From assembly GCA_018263335.1 (NCBI GenBank), contig JADFCY010000007.1, positions 1 to 64,000 of the forward strand: a stretch of 64,000 bases of DNA. The letters are read 5' to 3'. The notes beneath the pieces are model-generated. The model did not search any database, had not been told where the DNA came from, and saw only the letters and a program-made list of their open reading frames with translations. Source of the stretch: Methanolinea sp. (GTDB lineage: Archaea; Halobacteriota; Methanomicrobia; Methanomicrobiales; Methanospirillaceae). The number at the start of each line of letters is the position of its first letter. Position 1 is the stretch's first letter. The position numbers were made by a program, and so were the translations under genes. Below are positions 35,125-46,551 of this stretch, one piece after another.

Positions 35125-36777
35125 TCATGGGAGAAGGGAGTCCACCCTGCAGGTATCACACCCTCTCGAGAGGACCTGGTCCTTGCGGCTGCGGTAGCGG
35201 TACACGGTCACGCCTTTGCAGCCCAGTTCCCGGGCAAGCGCGAATATCCGGGAGATATCCGCGGGCGTGGCATCTTCGGGAAGGTTCACGGTCTTTGATA
35301 CCGCGTTGTCCACGTGTTTCTGGAAGGCGGCCTGCATCCTCACGTGGTGGGCAGGGTCTATCTCCGCGGCGTTCCGGAAGACCTCGCGGATCTCTTCTGG
35401 CACCCGGAGGCCCTGGACGCTCCCTGTCCTCTCCACTTCCAAAAGAAGGTCCCTGCCATGGGGAAGTCCTTTGAGTATTCCTTCAAGTGCAGGGTGCAGG
35501 ATCCGGAAGGCCTTTCCCTCGATCAATCTCTCGCCGGCCCATGCAAATATCGGCTCGATCCCGCTGCTCGTCCCGGCGATCAGGTGCAGCGACCCTGTGG
35601 GCGCAATGGTGGTCACGGTGGCGTTTCTCATCGGATTTTTGTATATGCTCTCGTCAATGGCCGGAAAAGATCCCTTCTCTTCCCCAAGCATTCGTGACGC
35701 GTCATGAGACTCTTCCTGGACAACGCGCATGATTCGTTCGCCGACCCGGAGCGCCTCTTCTGACTGGTAGGGAATTTCCATCCGGATCAGCGCGTCAGCA
35801 AACCCCATCACACCGAGCCCTATCTTCCGTGTCAGGAGTGTGTGCTCGCGGATCGCGGGAACCGGGAACCGGTTCACATCGATCACGGCGTCAAGGAATT
35901 CAACCGCCAGCCATACGGTCGCAGAGAGGGTATCCCAGTCAATCTCCCCACCTTTCATACAGCGTGAGAGGTTGATGCTTCCAAGGTTGCAGCTCTCCCA
36001 TGGGAGAAGCGGCTGCTCACCGCAGGGGTTCGTTGCCTCAATCTCCCCAAGACCCGGCACCGTGTTCGTCTCGTTTATCCTGTCAAGGAAGAGAACCCCT
36101 GGATCACCGCATTTCCATGCCGATTGCGCCAGTGCACCCCAGAGGGAGGCGGGGTCGACCTCCTCCCAGACCGCTCCGTCACGTGGGTTTACCAGCGGAT
36201 ATCTCCTTTCCGCCTCGAGGCATGTGAAGAATTCCGCGTCAAACCCGACGGAAAGGTTGAAGTTCTGCAGGCCGCCTCCCTCCTTTGCCCGGATGAACTC
36301 CATGATGTCAGGGTGGCTGCTTGCAAGCACGCCCATGTTGGCGCCCCGGCGTTTTCCTCCCTGCCGGAGTGCATTCGTGGCCTCGTCGTAGACACGGATA
36401 AAGGAGAGAGGTCCGCTTGCCACTCCCGCCGTTCCGGCGACCTCGTCGCCGCGGGGCCGTACCCGGGAGAACGAGAACCCCGTGCCACCTCCACTCTTAT
36501 GGATGAGCGCCATGTGGCCAAGCACCGCGAAGATCTGGCGGATAGAATCCTTCACAGGGAGAACAAAGCATGCGGAGAGCTGGCCGGAAGAAGTGCCGGC
36601 ATTCATCAGCGTGGGGGAATTTGGAAGGAACAGTAAATCCTCGATAATACTGGCGAACCGGGCTGTCTTCTGCCCTCCGACCACCCGGGCTACCCTCATG
36701 CACATCTCTCTCGGGGTCTCGCCCGGGAGCAGGTAACGGCTTGCCAGCAATACCTTCGCCGGTTCAGAGAGTTCCAT
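35125..36777 (-). CDS. nrdJ: Class II (adenosylcobalamin-dependent) ribonucleotide reductase
   Basis: This 550-residue enzyme reduces ribonucleotides using coenzyme B12. Motifs are [12 protein letters not shown] and SACFVLPV (redox cysteine, about 70), [16 protein letters not shown], the radical-cysteine loop [44 protein letters not shown] and [15 protein letters not shown] pair near the C-terminus re-reduces the active site. It is short for the family and lacks an N-terminal ATP cone, so overall allosteric control may be missing. Start ATG 36777 sits 26-27 bases from the TATA box. The divergent neighbour makes the B12 precursor. Confidence 0.94.
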   Translation of the reverse strand: MELSEPAKVLLASRYLLPGETPREMCMRVARVVGGQKTARFASIIEDLLFLPNSPTLMNAGTSSGQLSACFVLPVKDSIRQIFAVLGHMALIHKSGGGTGFSFSRVRPRGDEVAGTAGVASGPLSFIRVYDEATNALRQGGKRRGANMGVLASSHPDIMEFIRAKEGGGLQNFNLSVGFDAEFFTCLEAERRYPLVNPRDGAVWEEVDPASLWGALAQSAWKCGDPGVLFLDRINETNTVPGLGEIEATNPCGEQPLLPWESCNLGSINLSRCMKGGEIDWDTLSATVWLAVEFLDAVIDVNRFPVPAIREHTLLTRKIGLGVMGFADALIRMEIPYQSEEALRVGERIMRVVQEESHDASRMLGEEKGSFPAIDESIYKNPMRNATVTTIAPTGSLHLIAGTSSGIEPIFAWAGERLIEGKAFRILHPALEGILKGLPHGRDLLLEVERTGSVQGLRVPEEIREVFRNAAEIDPAHHVRMQAAFQKHVDNAVSKTVNLPEDATPADISRIFALARELGCKGVTVYRYRSRKDQVLSRGCDTCRVDSLLP

Positions 36778-36798
36778 CACGAGAGAGAGGAATGCTCT

Positions 36799-36809
36799 TT
36801 ATTTAAATT
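36799..36809. promoter_or_regulatory. Bidirectional TATA box of nrdJ and cbiP
   Basis: The palindromic core ATTTAAAT (36801-36808) lies about 27 bases from the nrdJ ATG (36777) and about 25 bases from the cbiP ATG (36829). It can serve both strands, giving leaderless transcripts in both directions. Two copies of ATGCA-(T/C)AT (36811-36818 and 36823-36830) lie just inside cbiP. Confidence 0.55.
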
Positions 36810-36828
36810 CATGCATATTTCTATGCAC

Positions 36829-38265
36829 ATGTCCCTTATGGTGCTGGGCACCTCATCCCATGCCGGCAAGAGCACGGTGGTGGCGGCACTCTGCAGGGTG
36901 CTCGCCAACAGGGGGACCAGTGTGGCACCGTTCAAATCTCAGAACATGAGCCTGAACTCCTATGTCACGCGTGATGGGTGCGAGATTGGGATTGCTCAGG
37001 CCATGCAGGCATTTGCCGCAAGGCTCGAGCCGATGCCCGAGATGAATCCCATCCTCCTCAAGCCAAAAGGGGACGCCATATCCCAGGTCGTGCTGATGGG
37101 CCATCCTTACAGGGATGTCCCTGCGAGGGAATATTACCTTGAGACGGAATTCCTGCTCGAAAAGGCAGTGTCTGCCGCCCGTGCCCTGGAAGAACGGTTT
37201 GGGCACCTCGTGGTGGAAGGGGCGGGCGGTGCGGCAGAGGTCAACCTGTACCCGCGGGACATCGCAAATGTTCTCCTCGCCAGGGCGTTGCAGTACCCTG
37301 TCATCCTCGTGGCCGACATCGAGAGGGGGGGCGTGTTTGCGCAGGTATACGGGACCATCACGCTCCTCCCTGACGATATCAGGCCGCTCGTGAAGGGGGT
37401 CATCATCAACAAGTTCCGCGGAGACCCGGAGATCTTTTCCCAGGGGATCAAGATCATCGAGGAGATCTGCGGTGTCCCTGTACTTGGAGTGCTTCCCTTT
37501 ATCAGCATGGACCTCCCGAGCGAAGACTCGCTCTCGATCGGAGAGAAGCAGTCAATGGATCACCCGGTACGGATCGCCGTCATCAGGCTTCCCAGGATCT
37601 CCAATTTTTGTGATTTCGAGAAGCTGGAGAGGGACGCGAGAGTTGACTACGTTCCGCTCGGGGCACCTCTGGCAGACTACGACTGCATCATCGTGCCGGG
37701 GACCAAGAATACTGTCGATGACCTTGCACAGGTCTGGAAGTCGGGGACGGCTGATGAGATACGGCAGGCCTGGGGACGAGGCATCCCGATTATTGGCATC
37801 TGCGGTGGCTACCAGATGCTGGGCCTCGAGGTGATCGATTCGGGGGTGGAGTCATGCGAGGGATCCCATCCCGGGATCGGGATACTTGAGGTGGTGACCC
37901 GCTTTGACCGCTACGAGAAGAAGACCAAGCAGGTCACCCTTGAAGCACGGCCAATCGGACCGGTGCTCTCTTCTATGGGCAAGGTATCGGGGTACGAGAT
38001 CCACATGGGCAAGACTGAACGTGTAGGCGCAGTCGAGGCATTTGTGGGGGAAGGTGCCGCTACACGCGATGGGCTTGTCTTTGGCACATATCTTCACGGC
38101 CTCTTTTCAAACCCTCGGGCGGCCGATGCCCTGCTCTCCTTCCTCTATTCTTTAAAAGGCCTCTGCTACAGGCCCTCCCTTCAGGAGAGCGATCCATACG
38201 AGGACCTGGCAGCGAACTTCGAGCGTCACGTGCGGATGGATCTGATCCTTCCATTTTTTGAATGA
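36829..38265 (+). CDS. cbiP: Cobyric acid synthase
   Basis: This 478-residue glutamine amidotransferase (ATG 36829) amidates four side chains of adenosylcobyrinic acid diamide. The N-terminal ATP domain has [21 protein letters not shown] and [12 protein letters not shown]. Next come [27 protein letters not shown] and INKFRGD. The C-terminal class I glutaminase-like domain has PGTKNT, the nucleophile loop [11 protein letters not shown] and TYLHGLF. An ATG at 36811 is upstream of the expected start. It is divergent from the B12-dependent nrdJ, which fits shared need for cobamide. Confidence 0.96.
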   Translation: MSLMVLGTSSHAGKSTVVAALCRVLANRGTSVAPFKSQNMSLNSYVTRDGCEIGIAQAMQAFAARLEPMPEMNPILLKPKGDAISQVVLMGHPYRDVPAREYYLETEFLLEKAVSAARALEERFGHLVVEGAGGAAEVNLYPRDIANVLLARALQYPVILVADIERGGVFAQVYGTITLLPDDIRPLVKGVIINKFRGDPEIFSQGIKIIEEICGVPVLGVLPFISMDLPSEDSLSIGEKQSMDHPVRIAVIRLPRISNFCDFEKLERDARVDYVPLGAPLADYDCIIVPGTKNTVDDLAQVWKSGTADEIRQAWGRGIPIIGICGGYQMLGLEVIDSGVESCEGSHPGIGILEVVTRFDRYEKKTKQVTLEARPIGPVLSSMGKVSGYEIHMGKTERVGAVEAFVGEGAATRDGLVFGTYLHGLFSNPRAADALLSFLYSLKGLCYRPSLQESDPYEDLAANFERHVRMDLILPFFE

Positions 38266-38394
38266 GACCACGCGGGAAGAGGGGCCTCTGCAAAAAAATG
38301 CTTCCTTTGGTATCGGCCCTGGAAATAGACAGGGAGATATTTGAGGATTGAGACACAAACCCACATAAAGAGAAGGTTGGAATGAGGAACTACC

Positions 38395-38733
38395 ATGCCA
38401 ATGAGGGTTTCAATCACCATTGACCCGGACACCATGGACCTTGTCGATAAATTCGGCAAGGAACACGGTCTTGACAGGAACCGGGCCATACTCGAATGTA
38501 TAGAAGCAGGCTATGCACGGCTCACCGACGGGACCCCGGTCAGCTTCACCCAGACGAGGGCATTTGAAGAATACAATGACCTCAAGCAGGCGATATCGGA
38601 CATGAAGACATCTCTTGAGAACCTTGCAGAGGAGATCAGGCTGATGCACCACACCATCGAGGTAGAATGGACAAAGGAGATACGTGGGGTTCCATACCAG
38701 AGCAGACGGTGGTACGAGTTCTGGAAAAGTTGA
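38395..38733 (+). CDS. Ribbon-helix-helix DNA-binding protein
   Basis: This 112-residue protein begins with a CopG/Arc-type RHH motif: the strand MRVSITIDPDTMDLVDKF, then a helix pair containing GLDRNRAILECIEAGYARL (about 3-45). The rest (about 55-95) is a coiled-coil-like helix (LKQAISDMKTSLENLAEEIRLM), likely for oligomerisation. Its end is aromatic (RRWYEFWKS). Upstream are CACATAAAG (TATA-like, 38362-38370) and a GAGG Shine-Dalgarno. Targets are unknown; no toxin partner is adjacent, so a plain transcription regulator is likelier than an antitoxin. Confidence 0.8.
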   Translation: MPMRVSITIDPDTMDLVDKFGKEHGLDRNRAILECIEAGYARLTDGTPVSFTQTRAFEEYNDLKQAISDMKTSLENLAEEIRLMHHTIEVEWTKEIRGVPYQSRRWYEFWKS

Positions 38734-38761
38734 CCTCCGCCGGACGGAATGGTCCCCCTCT

Positions 38762-39028
38762 TCAACCGATGATGCTCATCATGCTCCGGTAGCCCTCTCC
38801 TCTCCTGTCACCGCATTTTACGGCTTCAACTGCGGCGAGGTCAACCTCGTTCGCATCACGGTGCCGGAGGCAGTAGGCAAGGGCTGGTGACTTCACGTAT
38901 TCTCCTCTCACCCGGAAATACCTGGAATGAACGCAGAACCTGCAATGCTCGATCGTCTCCTCCTTCCCCGGGAGGCAGGGGACCTTCCCTTTGTGCACCT
39001 CGAGGACCCGGTATTCATCTTCCGGCAT
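38762..39028 (-). CDS. Small cysteine-rich protein of unknown function
   Basis: This 88-residue protein has no family I recognise. Five cysteines lie at VPCLPG, HCRFCVHSRYF, AYCLRHRD and VKCGDRR, which could bind zinc or a metal cluster. It has a perfect Shine-Dalgarno (GGAGGG, seven bases before ATG) and a TATA-like GTAGATATAG near 39060, both supporting a real gene. It converges with the RHH gene. Confidence 0.65.
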   Translation of the reverse strand: MPEDEYRVLEVHKGKVPCLPGKEETIEHCRFCVHSRYFRVRGEYVKSPALAYCLRHRDANEVDLAAVEAVKCGDRRGEGYRSMMSIIG

Positions 39029-39304
39029 CAGTATTCTCCCTCCATGTGTTCACTTTCGATCTATATCTACCCTCCAGTCCCGGATAATCTCGTGTGGAAA
39101 AGGGTCTCCCAGCCATTCGCATTGTAATGCAAACCAATGGCCTGAGCGCCCTTTCCTTCCCCGAGAGAGTCTTCACTGCACTAAAAAAAATTCTTCAGGC
39201 GGTCCGCACCAGGCACAAATGGTCGGGCATTCCCGGCAATTTTCCCAGAATAAGTGCGATTTTATCCCGACGAGATGCCCTGCTGCATATAAAAAAGAAG
39301 CGGT
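39029..39304. other. Spacer upstream of the small cysteine-rich gene
   Basis: These 276 bases hold the promoter-like AT stretch near 39055-39070 for the minus-strand small gene and the 3' flank of the coiled-coil gene. A run of nine A's lies at 39182-39190. I see no gene or RNA here. Confidence 0.45.
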
Positions 39305-40585
39305 TCAGTCCCTGGGGATATGCCAGTTGCCGCCGAGGAGGGAAGAGAGGTGCGCTTCCAACTGGAGGGAAAGCCGCGGGTATTCAGCCCGCATCTCCTT
39401 TTCCCTTCCAATGAGTTCCTCCAGATGCCGCTCCTTCTCCCTGAGTTCTGACAGGATCGATCTCAACTCTTCTTCTGCCTTCCCGCGCTGGATTCTGTTG
39501 GGATCGCTTGCCAGTCGTGCTTCTGCCATCGTGGCAGTCTCCCTGGCGCGTTCATTCTCCCGTATCATCTTCGAGAGGACCCCGGGGATCTTCTCAGGGG
39601 AAGAGAAGAGGTCCTTCTCTTCCTGGTTCTTCAACTGGACTTCCCCCGATGCAATCATGCGTGAAACCGCCGGCAGGATGGCCCCTGCCTCCCGTTCGAT
39701 ATCCTCGGCGGCGGGGACTTCTCTTGAGGAGAGTAACCCGATCACCCTCCTTATGTCCCGGGCAAGACTCTCTGTCTCTGACCGCTGGGTGATCTTCTCG
39801 GCTTTTCGCAGCACGTGGACCAGCGTGGAGGACGTCCCCTGGAATTTCCGCAGGATCCCGGACATCTCCTTCTTCGAATGTTCCACCTGGGCAGCTGCTT
39901 CCTTGAATGCAGGGTCATTCTCCATACGGCGGTCACAGGATTCAATCGTAGCCTGGCTCTCGTCGCGCCTTCTCGTGAGGGCCACAATCTCTTCTTTAAT
40001 GCCTGGGATCTCTTTTGAGAGCCTGTCAAGTGTGGCATCCATCTCGCGGGCACGCGAATGTGCTTCAAGGACGAGGCGGACCTTCTCGCGCCTTGCCCTT
40101 GACTGCGCAATAACAGGTGTGAGGAGATTGACCTCTTTTCCGAACTCGTCGATAATCACGCGGATTTCCTTCATCTCTTCGGGAAAGACATTCCGGAGGT
40201 ACCTTCCCGGTCCGGCAAGCCCCTTTACGCACCCTTTCAGGGATTCCGTGCAGGCCTGGTAGAACTCATCGGCATCCTCCGGCAACGGGCGGCCCAGAGC
40301 AAAGAGGACTGCTTTCTCGAACTGGGGGAGGGAATTCTGCACAATTTTTTCGAGTTTCGGGTGGAACGCGGCATCCCTCTTGCTCTCGGAAAGCCGACGG
40401 ACTGCGGCCTCAAGACTGTCCCGTATTGAGAGTACCTTCTCCCTTGAGACGGATGCCGCCTGCAATAACTCCGCATCCCACTCCTTTTCATGGTCTGATA
40501 TGAGGGCCGGGATGTCGGCGAACCCGATCTCCTCCACCAGAGGCGATTCCTTCTTGCCAAAGAGGTCCTTTACCTTTCGGAACAT
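39305..40585 (-). CDS. Large coiled-coil protein of unknown function
   Basis: This 426-residue soluble protein starts MFRKVKDLFGKKESPLVEEIGF and then is almost wholly alpha-helical with charged heptads (about 55-70, 150-260 and 340-410). No catalytic motif is visible. The overall look resembles DNA-repair or cytoskeleton coiled coils, but I do not recognise a family. It lies 6 bases after nadM and should be co-transcribed with larB-nadM. The N-terminal LFGKKES peptide resembles the N-terminus of the pilus-type ATPase at 48664-50919 (LFGKKKED), possibly by chance. Confidence 0.75.
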   Translation of the reverse strand: MFRKVKDLFGKKESPLVEEIGFADIPALISDHEKEWDAELLQAASVSREKVLSIRDSLEAAVRRLSESKRDAAFHPKLEKIVQNSLPQFEKAVLFALGRPLPEDADEFYQACTESLKGCVKGLAGPGRYLRNVFPEEMKEIRVIIDEFGKEVNLLTPVIAQSRARREKVRLVLEAHSRAREMDATLDRLSKEIPGIKEEIVALTRRRDESQATIESCDRRMENDPAFKEAAAQVEHSKKEMSGILRKFQGTSSTLVHVLRKAEKITQRSETESLARDIRRVIGLLSSREVPAAEDIEREAGAILPAVSRMIASGEVQLKNQEEKDLFSSPEKIPGVLSKMIRENERARETATMAEARLASDPNRIQRGKAEEELRSILSELREKERHLEELIGREKEMRAEYPRLSLQLEAHLSSLLGGNWHIPRD

Positions 40586-40591
40586 GCCAGA

Positions 40592-41892
<1,301 letters not shown>

Positions 41893-41941
41893 GCTGTGAT
41901 AATTAAGATATGGGCCTGGGTATAATAAGTGATGCAACTGC

Positions 41942-42283
41942 ATGAGTTACCTGATTTACGTTGCCGCGTTCGGGACGCTGGCAGTATTTTTCCTGTGGCT
42001 CCGTGACGTGAGGATATTCCTGCGCACCGGGCTTGCAGGATACCGGAATGCCTCGTACCGCGGGGTGCTGCATGGGGCACTGGCAATCCTCGGATGTGCG
42101 TTTACGTTCTCCTCCACGGAACGGTTCCCGACGGAACTGATCGGCCTTGGGATCATACTTGCGGCCCTTTACTTCCAGGGGAAGGTCAAAAGGGAACGCG
42201 TTTTTTCAAATGAAGGCGCATTGGACCGCATTTCAGGGAGAGCCCAGATCAAAAAGAAGGCAGCAGAGGGACGAAAGGGGTGA
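41942..42283 (+). CDS. Small membrane protein upstream of hisS, function unknown
   Basis: This 113-residue protein has three hydrophobic segments: about 2-20 (YLIYVAAFGTLAVFFLWL), about 42-56 (GVLHGALAILGCAFTF) and about 64-78 (TELIGLGIILAALYF). A basic tail follows. I recognise no family. Its stop is only 11 bases before the hisS ATG, and a GTG start of hisS would overlap it. It is divergent from larB across 49 bases of AT-rich DNA. Confidence 0.75.
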   Translation: MSYLIYVAAFGTLAVFFLWLRDVRIFLRTGLAGYRNASYRGVLHGALAILGCAFTFSSTERFPTELIGLGIILAALYFQGKVKRERVFSNEGALDRISGRAQIKKKAAEGRKG

Positions 42284-42294
42284 GTTCTTTTTCC

Positions 42295-43527
42295 ATGCTT
42301 CAGAAACCACGGGGGACAAGGGATTTTCTCCCAGAAGAGATGGAATCGCGGCGCGAAGTCGAACGCGGGATGCGGGAAGTTGCCCGCACCTGGGGGTACA
42401 GGGAGATCTGCACCCCGGAGTTCGAGGAGCTCGAGCTCTTCACCATCCGCTCGGGAGAAGGGATAATCCAGGAGATGTACGTGTTCGAGGACAAGGGGGG
42501 GAGGCAGCTTGCGCTCCGCCCCGAACTGACCGCTCCCGTCCTCCGCATGTACGTAAACGAGGGACGGACACTCCCAAAACCCCTCCGGTGGTTTTACTTC
42601 GCTGACTGTTTCCGGTACGAGCGGCCCCAGAAGGGCCGCTACCGACAGTTCTGGCAGTTCGGTGTGGAATTGATAGGGGCCGACTCCGCGCTCGCAGACG
42701 CGGAGGTCATCATGCTCGCAAACGAGATCCTCTCAGCCTCCGGCATCACGTTCTCCCTCCATGTCGGCCACCTCTCGTTCATGCGGACTCTACTCGGGGA
42801 GCTCGAACCCGGAGACCAGAAGAAAGCCCGGATGTTCCTTGACAAGAAGGACAGGCGAGGCCTCGAGGATTACCTCTCTTCGCGTGGGCATGGCGGGCTT
42901 TCTGAAAGGCTCGTCGCCCTTGCAGATTGTCGCGACCTCGATGACGTGTTTGCGATCACCGGCGCGAGCCCCGACATGGAGAGGATCGCGGATCTCTTCC
43001 GTATCCTCGACCAGTCGGATGTCCGGTACACCCTGAACCCCGGGATTGCCCGCGGCCTCGACTATTACACGGGGATGGTGTTTGAGGCATTTGCAGAGGG
43101 ACTCGGAGCCGAGAACCAGGTGCTCGGAGGGGGGGCTTACCGGCTTGCCCACCTCTTTGGCGGGGAGGACACCCCGTCCTGCGGGTTTGCTGTCGGGTTT
43201 GACAGGGTCATGGTTGCGCGTGGAGAACGCGATCTGCCCCGGGGAGTCGCGGTCGGGGTGGCCTTCACACCTGAAGGGCGGGAATGGGCCCTGGCGGTGG
43301 CAAAGGAGTTCAGGAACGCGGGGATACTCACGATGCTCGACCTCTCAGGAAAGTCCCTCGGGCAGCAGATCTCGCACATCTCCCGGACCGCTGACTATGC
43401 CCTGATCATTGGGTCAAGGGAGCGGGATGAGCGGTGTGTCACGTTGAAAGACCTCCGGGCCGGGACACAGAGGGAACTTTCACTCCCTGACGCAGTAAGC
43501 GAGGTGAGCGGTGGTGACCCTCGCTGA
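42295..43527 (+). CDS. hisS: Histidyl-tRNA synthetase
   Basis: This 410-residue class II synthetase begins MLQKPRGTRDFLPEEM. Motif 2 is FYFADCFRYERPQKGRYRQFWQFGVELIG, the histidine-specific segment is ARGLDYYTGMVFE, and motif 3 is CGFAVGFDRVMVA. The C-terminal anticodon domain has AKEFRNAGILTMLDL. ATG 42295 gives the standard N-terminus with GGGGTGA upstream; a GTG at 42280 overlapping the previous stop is the alternative. It overlaps top6B by 17 bases. Confidence 0.97.
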   Translation: MLQKPRGTRDFLPEEMESRREVERGMREVARTWGYREICTPEFEELELFTIRSGEGIIQEMYVFEDKGGRQLALRPELTAPVLRMYVNEGRTLPKPLRWFYFADCFRYERPQKGRYRQFWQFGVELIGADSALADAEVIMLANEILSASGITFSLHVGHLSFMRTLLGELEPGDQKKARMFLDKKDRRGLEDYLSSRGHGGLSERLVALADCRDLDDVFAITGASPDMERIADLFRILDQSDVRYTLNPGIARGLDYYTGMVFEAFAEGLGAENQVLGGGAYRLAHLFGGEDTPSCGFAVGFDRVMVARGERDLPRGVAVGVAFTPEGREWALAVAKEFRNAGILTMLDLSGKSLGQQISHISRTADYALIIGSRERDERCVTLKDLRAGTQRELSLPDAVSEVSGGDPR

Positions 43528-45319
43528 TGAACTTGCCCGGCAGCAGCGCAGTATCAGTGTCGCAGAGTTCTTCGAGAAGAACAAGCACCTGCTCGGGTTC
43601 GACTCCCCCACACGGGGGATCATCACCACCATCAAGGAAGCGGTAGACAACGCACTGGATGCGTGCGAGGAGGCAATGGTCCTCCCCGATGTATTCGTGG
43701 GGATCAAGAGGACCGAAAGCGACGTCTTCAGGATTACGGTCGAGGACAACGGCCCCGGGATCATCCCGGCACAGGTCCCGTTCGTATTTGGAAAGCTCCT
43801 GTATGGGTCCCGGTTTCACCAGATACGCCAGAGCCGGGGGCAGCAGGGGATTGGGATCAGTGCCGCGGTGCTCTATGCGCAGCTCACCACCGGGCTTCCT
43901 ACCCTTGTGATATCAAGGACCGGGCCCGATTACCCGGCCTCCCGCTTTCTCCTCCAGATCAATATCAAAACAAACGAGCCTGAGGTCGTGGAACAGACAG
44001 AGGTTGAATGGGACAGGACGCATGGTACCCGGGTGCAGATCGAGTTCAAGAGCAGCATGGCCGCAAAGAAGCGGCTGCTCGAATACCTCAAGTACACCTC
44101 TGTCGTGAACCCCCATGCCCGCATTCGCGTGGAACTCGATGACGAGACATATCTCTTCGAACGGGTGAGCGACGAGGTGATCGCGTGCCCCCAGGCAATC
44201 AAGCCCCACCCTCACGGAATCGAGATCGGCCAGCTGATGCGGATGCTCGGGACGGCAGGGGGCACCTGCGGAGAGTTCCTGGTCGAGAACTTCACGAGGG
44301 TCGGGAAGAAGACCGCTGAAGAGATCTGCAGGAACGCTGGCATCTCTCCCGCCATCCCGGCCGTCTCCCTCTCACCTGCCGAACAGAAGAAGCTCCTTGG
44401 CGCGATGCAGGGGGCAAAGGTCCCTGCACCACCAACACAGACATGCCTCTCCCCCATAGGAGAGGAACTCATCGCGAGGGGTCTTGAGAAGGAGTTCCAG
44501 ATGGATTTTGTGCGCTCACGCACGAGGCCAAGTTCTGTGTATTCCGGTCACCCTTTCCTCGTGGAAGCCGCAATCGGCTACGGGGGAAAACTCCCCCCGG
44601 ACGGGAACGCCCAGATCCTGCGGTTTGCAAACAGGGTCCCCCTCCTCTACCAGCAGGGAGCATGTGCCATCACGGGATGCGTGGCGGGGGTCTCATGGAA
44701 GAACTACAATGTATCCCAGGCGGGCCTTCCCACCGGTCCACTCCTCATCCTGGTACATGTCGCCTCAACGCACGTTCCCTTCACAAGCGAGAGCAAGGAT
44801 GCAATCGCTGCGATCCCGGAGATCGAGAGAGAGGTGACCCTTGTGCTCCAGGAACTCGGGCGGGAGCTCAAGACTTACCTCTCCCGGCGCGACAAAAACA
44901 GGCTTCAGGAGGACAGGGCGAGGGCGGTGTGCTCAATCATCCCTGAGATTGCGGTAAAAGTCGCCGAGATCGTCGATCTCCCGGTGCCCGACACCTCCGC
45001 AATCGAGGGGAGGATCATGAGGAAAGTGGTAGTAAAGAAGATGTCGCGGGACGGGCGTGTCAGGCTCGAGGTGAAGAATTACACCTCGCAGCCTGGCGCG
45101 CTCACCATCTACGACATCTCTCGCGACTCCGGGGAGGGTGCAGATCCAAAGCCGGCCATCGTAACCGAACTTGACGGGGAGCATACGAAGGTCTGGCAGG
45201 TAGAGATCGATCCCGGCGGTTCATGGAGTGCGGAATACCGCGGTGCAGGGGGAGGGAGTCTTGAGGTAAGGGGGATGCCCCCCGAGCACGTGGTGGTGGT
45301 GGATCTCGATGCCCAGTGA
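43511..45319 (+). CDS. top6B: DNA topoisomerase VI subunit B
   Basis: This 602-residue GHKL ATPase subunit clamps DNA in topoisomerase VI. ATP motifs are [14 protein letters not shown] (N box, about 37-50), VEDNGPGI (G1) and [11 protein letters not shown]-like ([23 protein letters not shown]2). An H2TH-like region follows ([16 protein letters not shown]) and the transducer contains the switch lysine loop near [16 protein letters not shown]-terminal beta domain is present. The start is GTG, inside the end of hisS. It overlaps top6A by 11 bases. Confidence 0.97.
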   Translation: MVTLADELARQQRSISVAEFFEKNKHLLGFDSPTRGIITTIKEAVDNALDACEEAMVLPDVFVGIKRTESDVFRITVEDNGPGIIPAQVPFVFGKLLYGSRFHQIRQSRGQQGIGISAAVLYAQLTTGLPTLVISRTGPDYPASRFLLQINIKTNEPEVVEQTEVEWDRTHGTRVQIEFKSSMAAKKRLLEYLKYTSVVNPHARIRVELDDETYLFERVSDEVIACPQAIKPHPHGIEIGQLMRMLGTAGGTCGEFLVENFTRVGKKTAEEICRNAGISPAIPAVSLSPAEQKKLLGAMQGAKVPAPPTQTCLSPIGEELIARGLEKEFQMDFVRSRTRPSSVYSGHPFLVEAAIGYGGKLPPDGNAQILRFANRVPLLYQQGACAITGCVAGVSWKNYNVSQAGLPTGPLLILVHVASTHVPFTSESKDAIAAIPEIEREVTLVLQELGRELKTYLSRRDKNRLQEDRARAVCSIIPEIAVKVAEIVDLPVPDTSAIEGRIMRKVVVKKMSRDGRVRLEVKNYTSQPGALTIYDISRDSGEGADPKPAIVTELDGEHTKVWQVEIDPGGSWSAEYRGAGGGSLEVRGMPPEHVVVVDLDAQ

Positions 45320-46400
45320 TGAGATGGACCAAAAGACGCAGGAACGCCTGGTTTCCATCGCGATGCGATGGTATGACCAGATAAGGGAGAACACGATCCC
45401 TTCCATCTCCCTGCCGACCAGGACCAAGCAGAACATCGAGTTTGACGATGACTCCGAGGTGTGGAAGTACGGAGACCGGGAGAGTGTCCGGTCGGCCCAT
45501 ACCGCAAAGAGCGCGTTGCACCTCCTGAAGATGTCGTACGTCATCTCGTTTTTGAAGACGCAGCTTCGCGAGAAGCGCTCCTCGACATTGAGAGAGCTGT
45601 ATTACATATCGGAGGGCTGGAAACGTGCGAAGTTCTCTGCCCAGGACGAGAGCAACCTGCTGATAGAAGACCTCGAGATCCTCACCGATCTCCAGCGGGA
45701 GGCATTCCACCTCAGGCCCGAGGAGGACGGCGCCACGATCTTCGGCCCGCTCAGGCTCAAGGAGATGACACGGAGAGGGGAGCGGGTGATCCACTGCCAG
45801 GAGGACGTGGGGGAGGCAGGGTACCAGATCCCAAGCAACGTCGAGAACATCGATCTCCTCGAGCACGATGCCCGATTTGTCATCGCCATCGAGACAGGCG
45901 GCATGTACGCCCGGCTGATAGAGAACGGCTTTGACCAGGACTACCAGGCGATCCTTGTCCACCTGAAAGGGCAGCCGGCCCGCTCCACACGCAGGATGCT
46001 GCACCGGATCAACGAGGAGTTCGGGCTCCCCGTGCTGGTATTCACTGACGGCGACCCCTGGTCCTACCGGATATACGCCAGCGTTGCGTACGGAGCCATC
46101 AAGAGCGCCCACATGTCGGAACTCCTGGCCACGCCAAAGGCGCAGTTCATCGGGGTGCAGCCAAGCGACATCCGCGATTACAACCTCCCCTCTGACACTC
46201 TCACAGAGAAGGACATTGCCGCACTGCAGAGCGAGATCTCCGACCCGAGGTTTGCATCTGAGTACTGGAGGACACAGATACAGCTGCAGCTCAAACTCAA
46301 CCTCAAGTCAGAACAGCAGGCCTTCGCGGCCCGAGGCCTCGATTTCGTGACAAGGGAATACCTTCCCCGCAGGCTGACTGAGATGGGAATCCTCTCGTAG
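45309..46400 (+). CDS. top6A: DNA topoisomerase VI subunit A
   Basis: This 363-residue Spo11-like subunit cleaves DNA. The catalytic tyrosine lies in [11 protein letters not shown] (about 96-106). The Toprim domain has [13 protein letters not shown] with the conserved Glu and [18 protein letters not shown] with the metal-binding Asp residues. It starts inside top6B at 45309; an ATG at 45324 is possible. Together the two make the type IIB topoisomerase that relaxes and decatenates DNA. Confidence 0.97.
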   Translation: MPSDEMDQKTQERLVSIAMRWYDQIRENTIPSISLPTRTKQNIEFDDDSEVWKYGDRESVRSAHTAKSALHLLKMSYVISFLKTQLREKRSSTLRELYYISEGWKRAKFSAQDESNLLIEDLEILTDLQREAFHLRPEEDGATIFGPLRLKEMTRRGERVIHCQEDVGEAGYQIPSNVENIDLLEHDARFVIAIETGGMYARLIENGFDQDYQAILVHLKGQPARSTRRMLHRINEEFGLPVLVFTDGDPWSYRIYASVAYGAIKSAHMSELLATPKAQFIGVQPSDIRDYNLPSDTLTEKDIAALQSEISDPRFASEYWRTQIQLQLKLNLKSEQQAFAARGLDFVTREYLPRRLTEMGILS

Positions 46401-46403
46401 AAT

Positions 46404-46433
46404 GCCTGGATGTCTTGCATGGCCGGGCCAGGC
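46404..46433. terminator. Stem-loop after top6A
   Basis: GCCTGG (46404-46409) and CCAGGC (46428-46433) pair with an 18-base loop containing a smaller GGCC-GGGCC repeat. It lies just after the top6A stop in the 151-base convergent spacer. There is no strong T-run. Confidence 0.3.
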
Positions 46434-46551
46434 AGGGTGGGGGCGCCTGATTCCGGTAATTCTTCAGAAAATCAAAAGATCACGAGAGAGGACGCGGGTC
46501 ACCCGGGGGATTTCCCTTTATCCCACGGCAAACCCGTCCGCTCATCCCTCA

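Noticed and set aside
38991-40262. 423-codon plus-strand open frame opposite the coiled-coil gene
   Set aside because: Considered because the minus-strand gene is itself unknown. The minus frame has heptad coiled-coil periodicity, good spacing to nadM and a normal start, while the plus frame is serine-rich and structureless.
45102-46112. 336-codon minus-strand open frame opposite top6A
   Set aside because: top6A has all catalytic motifs; the antisense frame has none.
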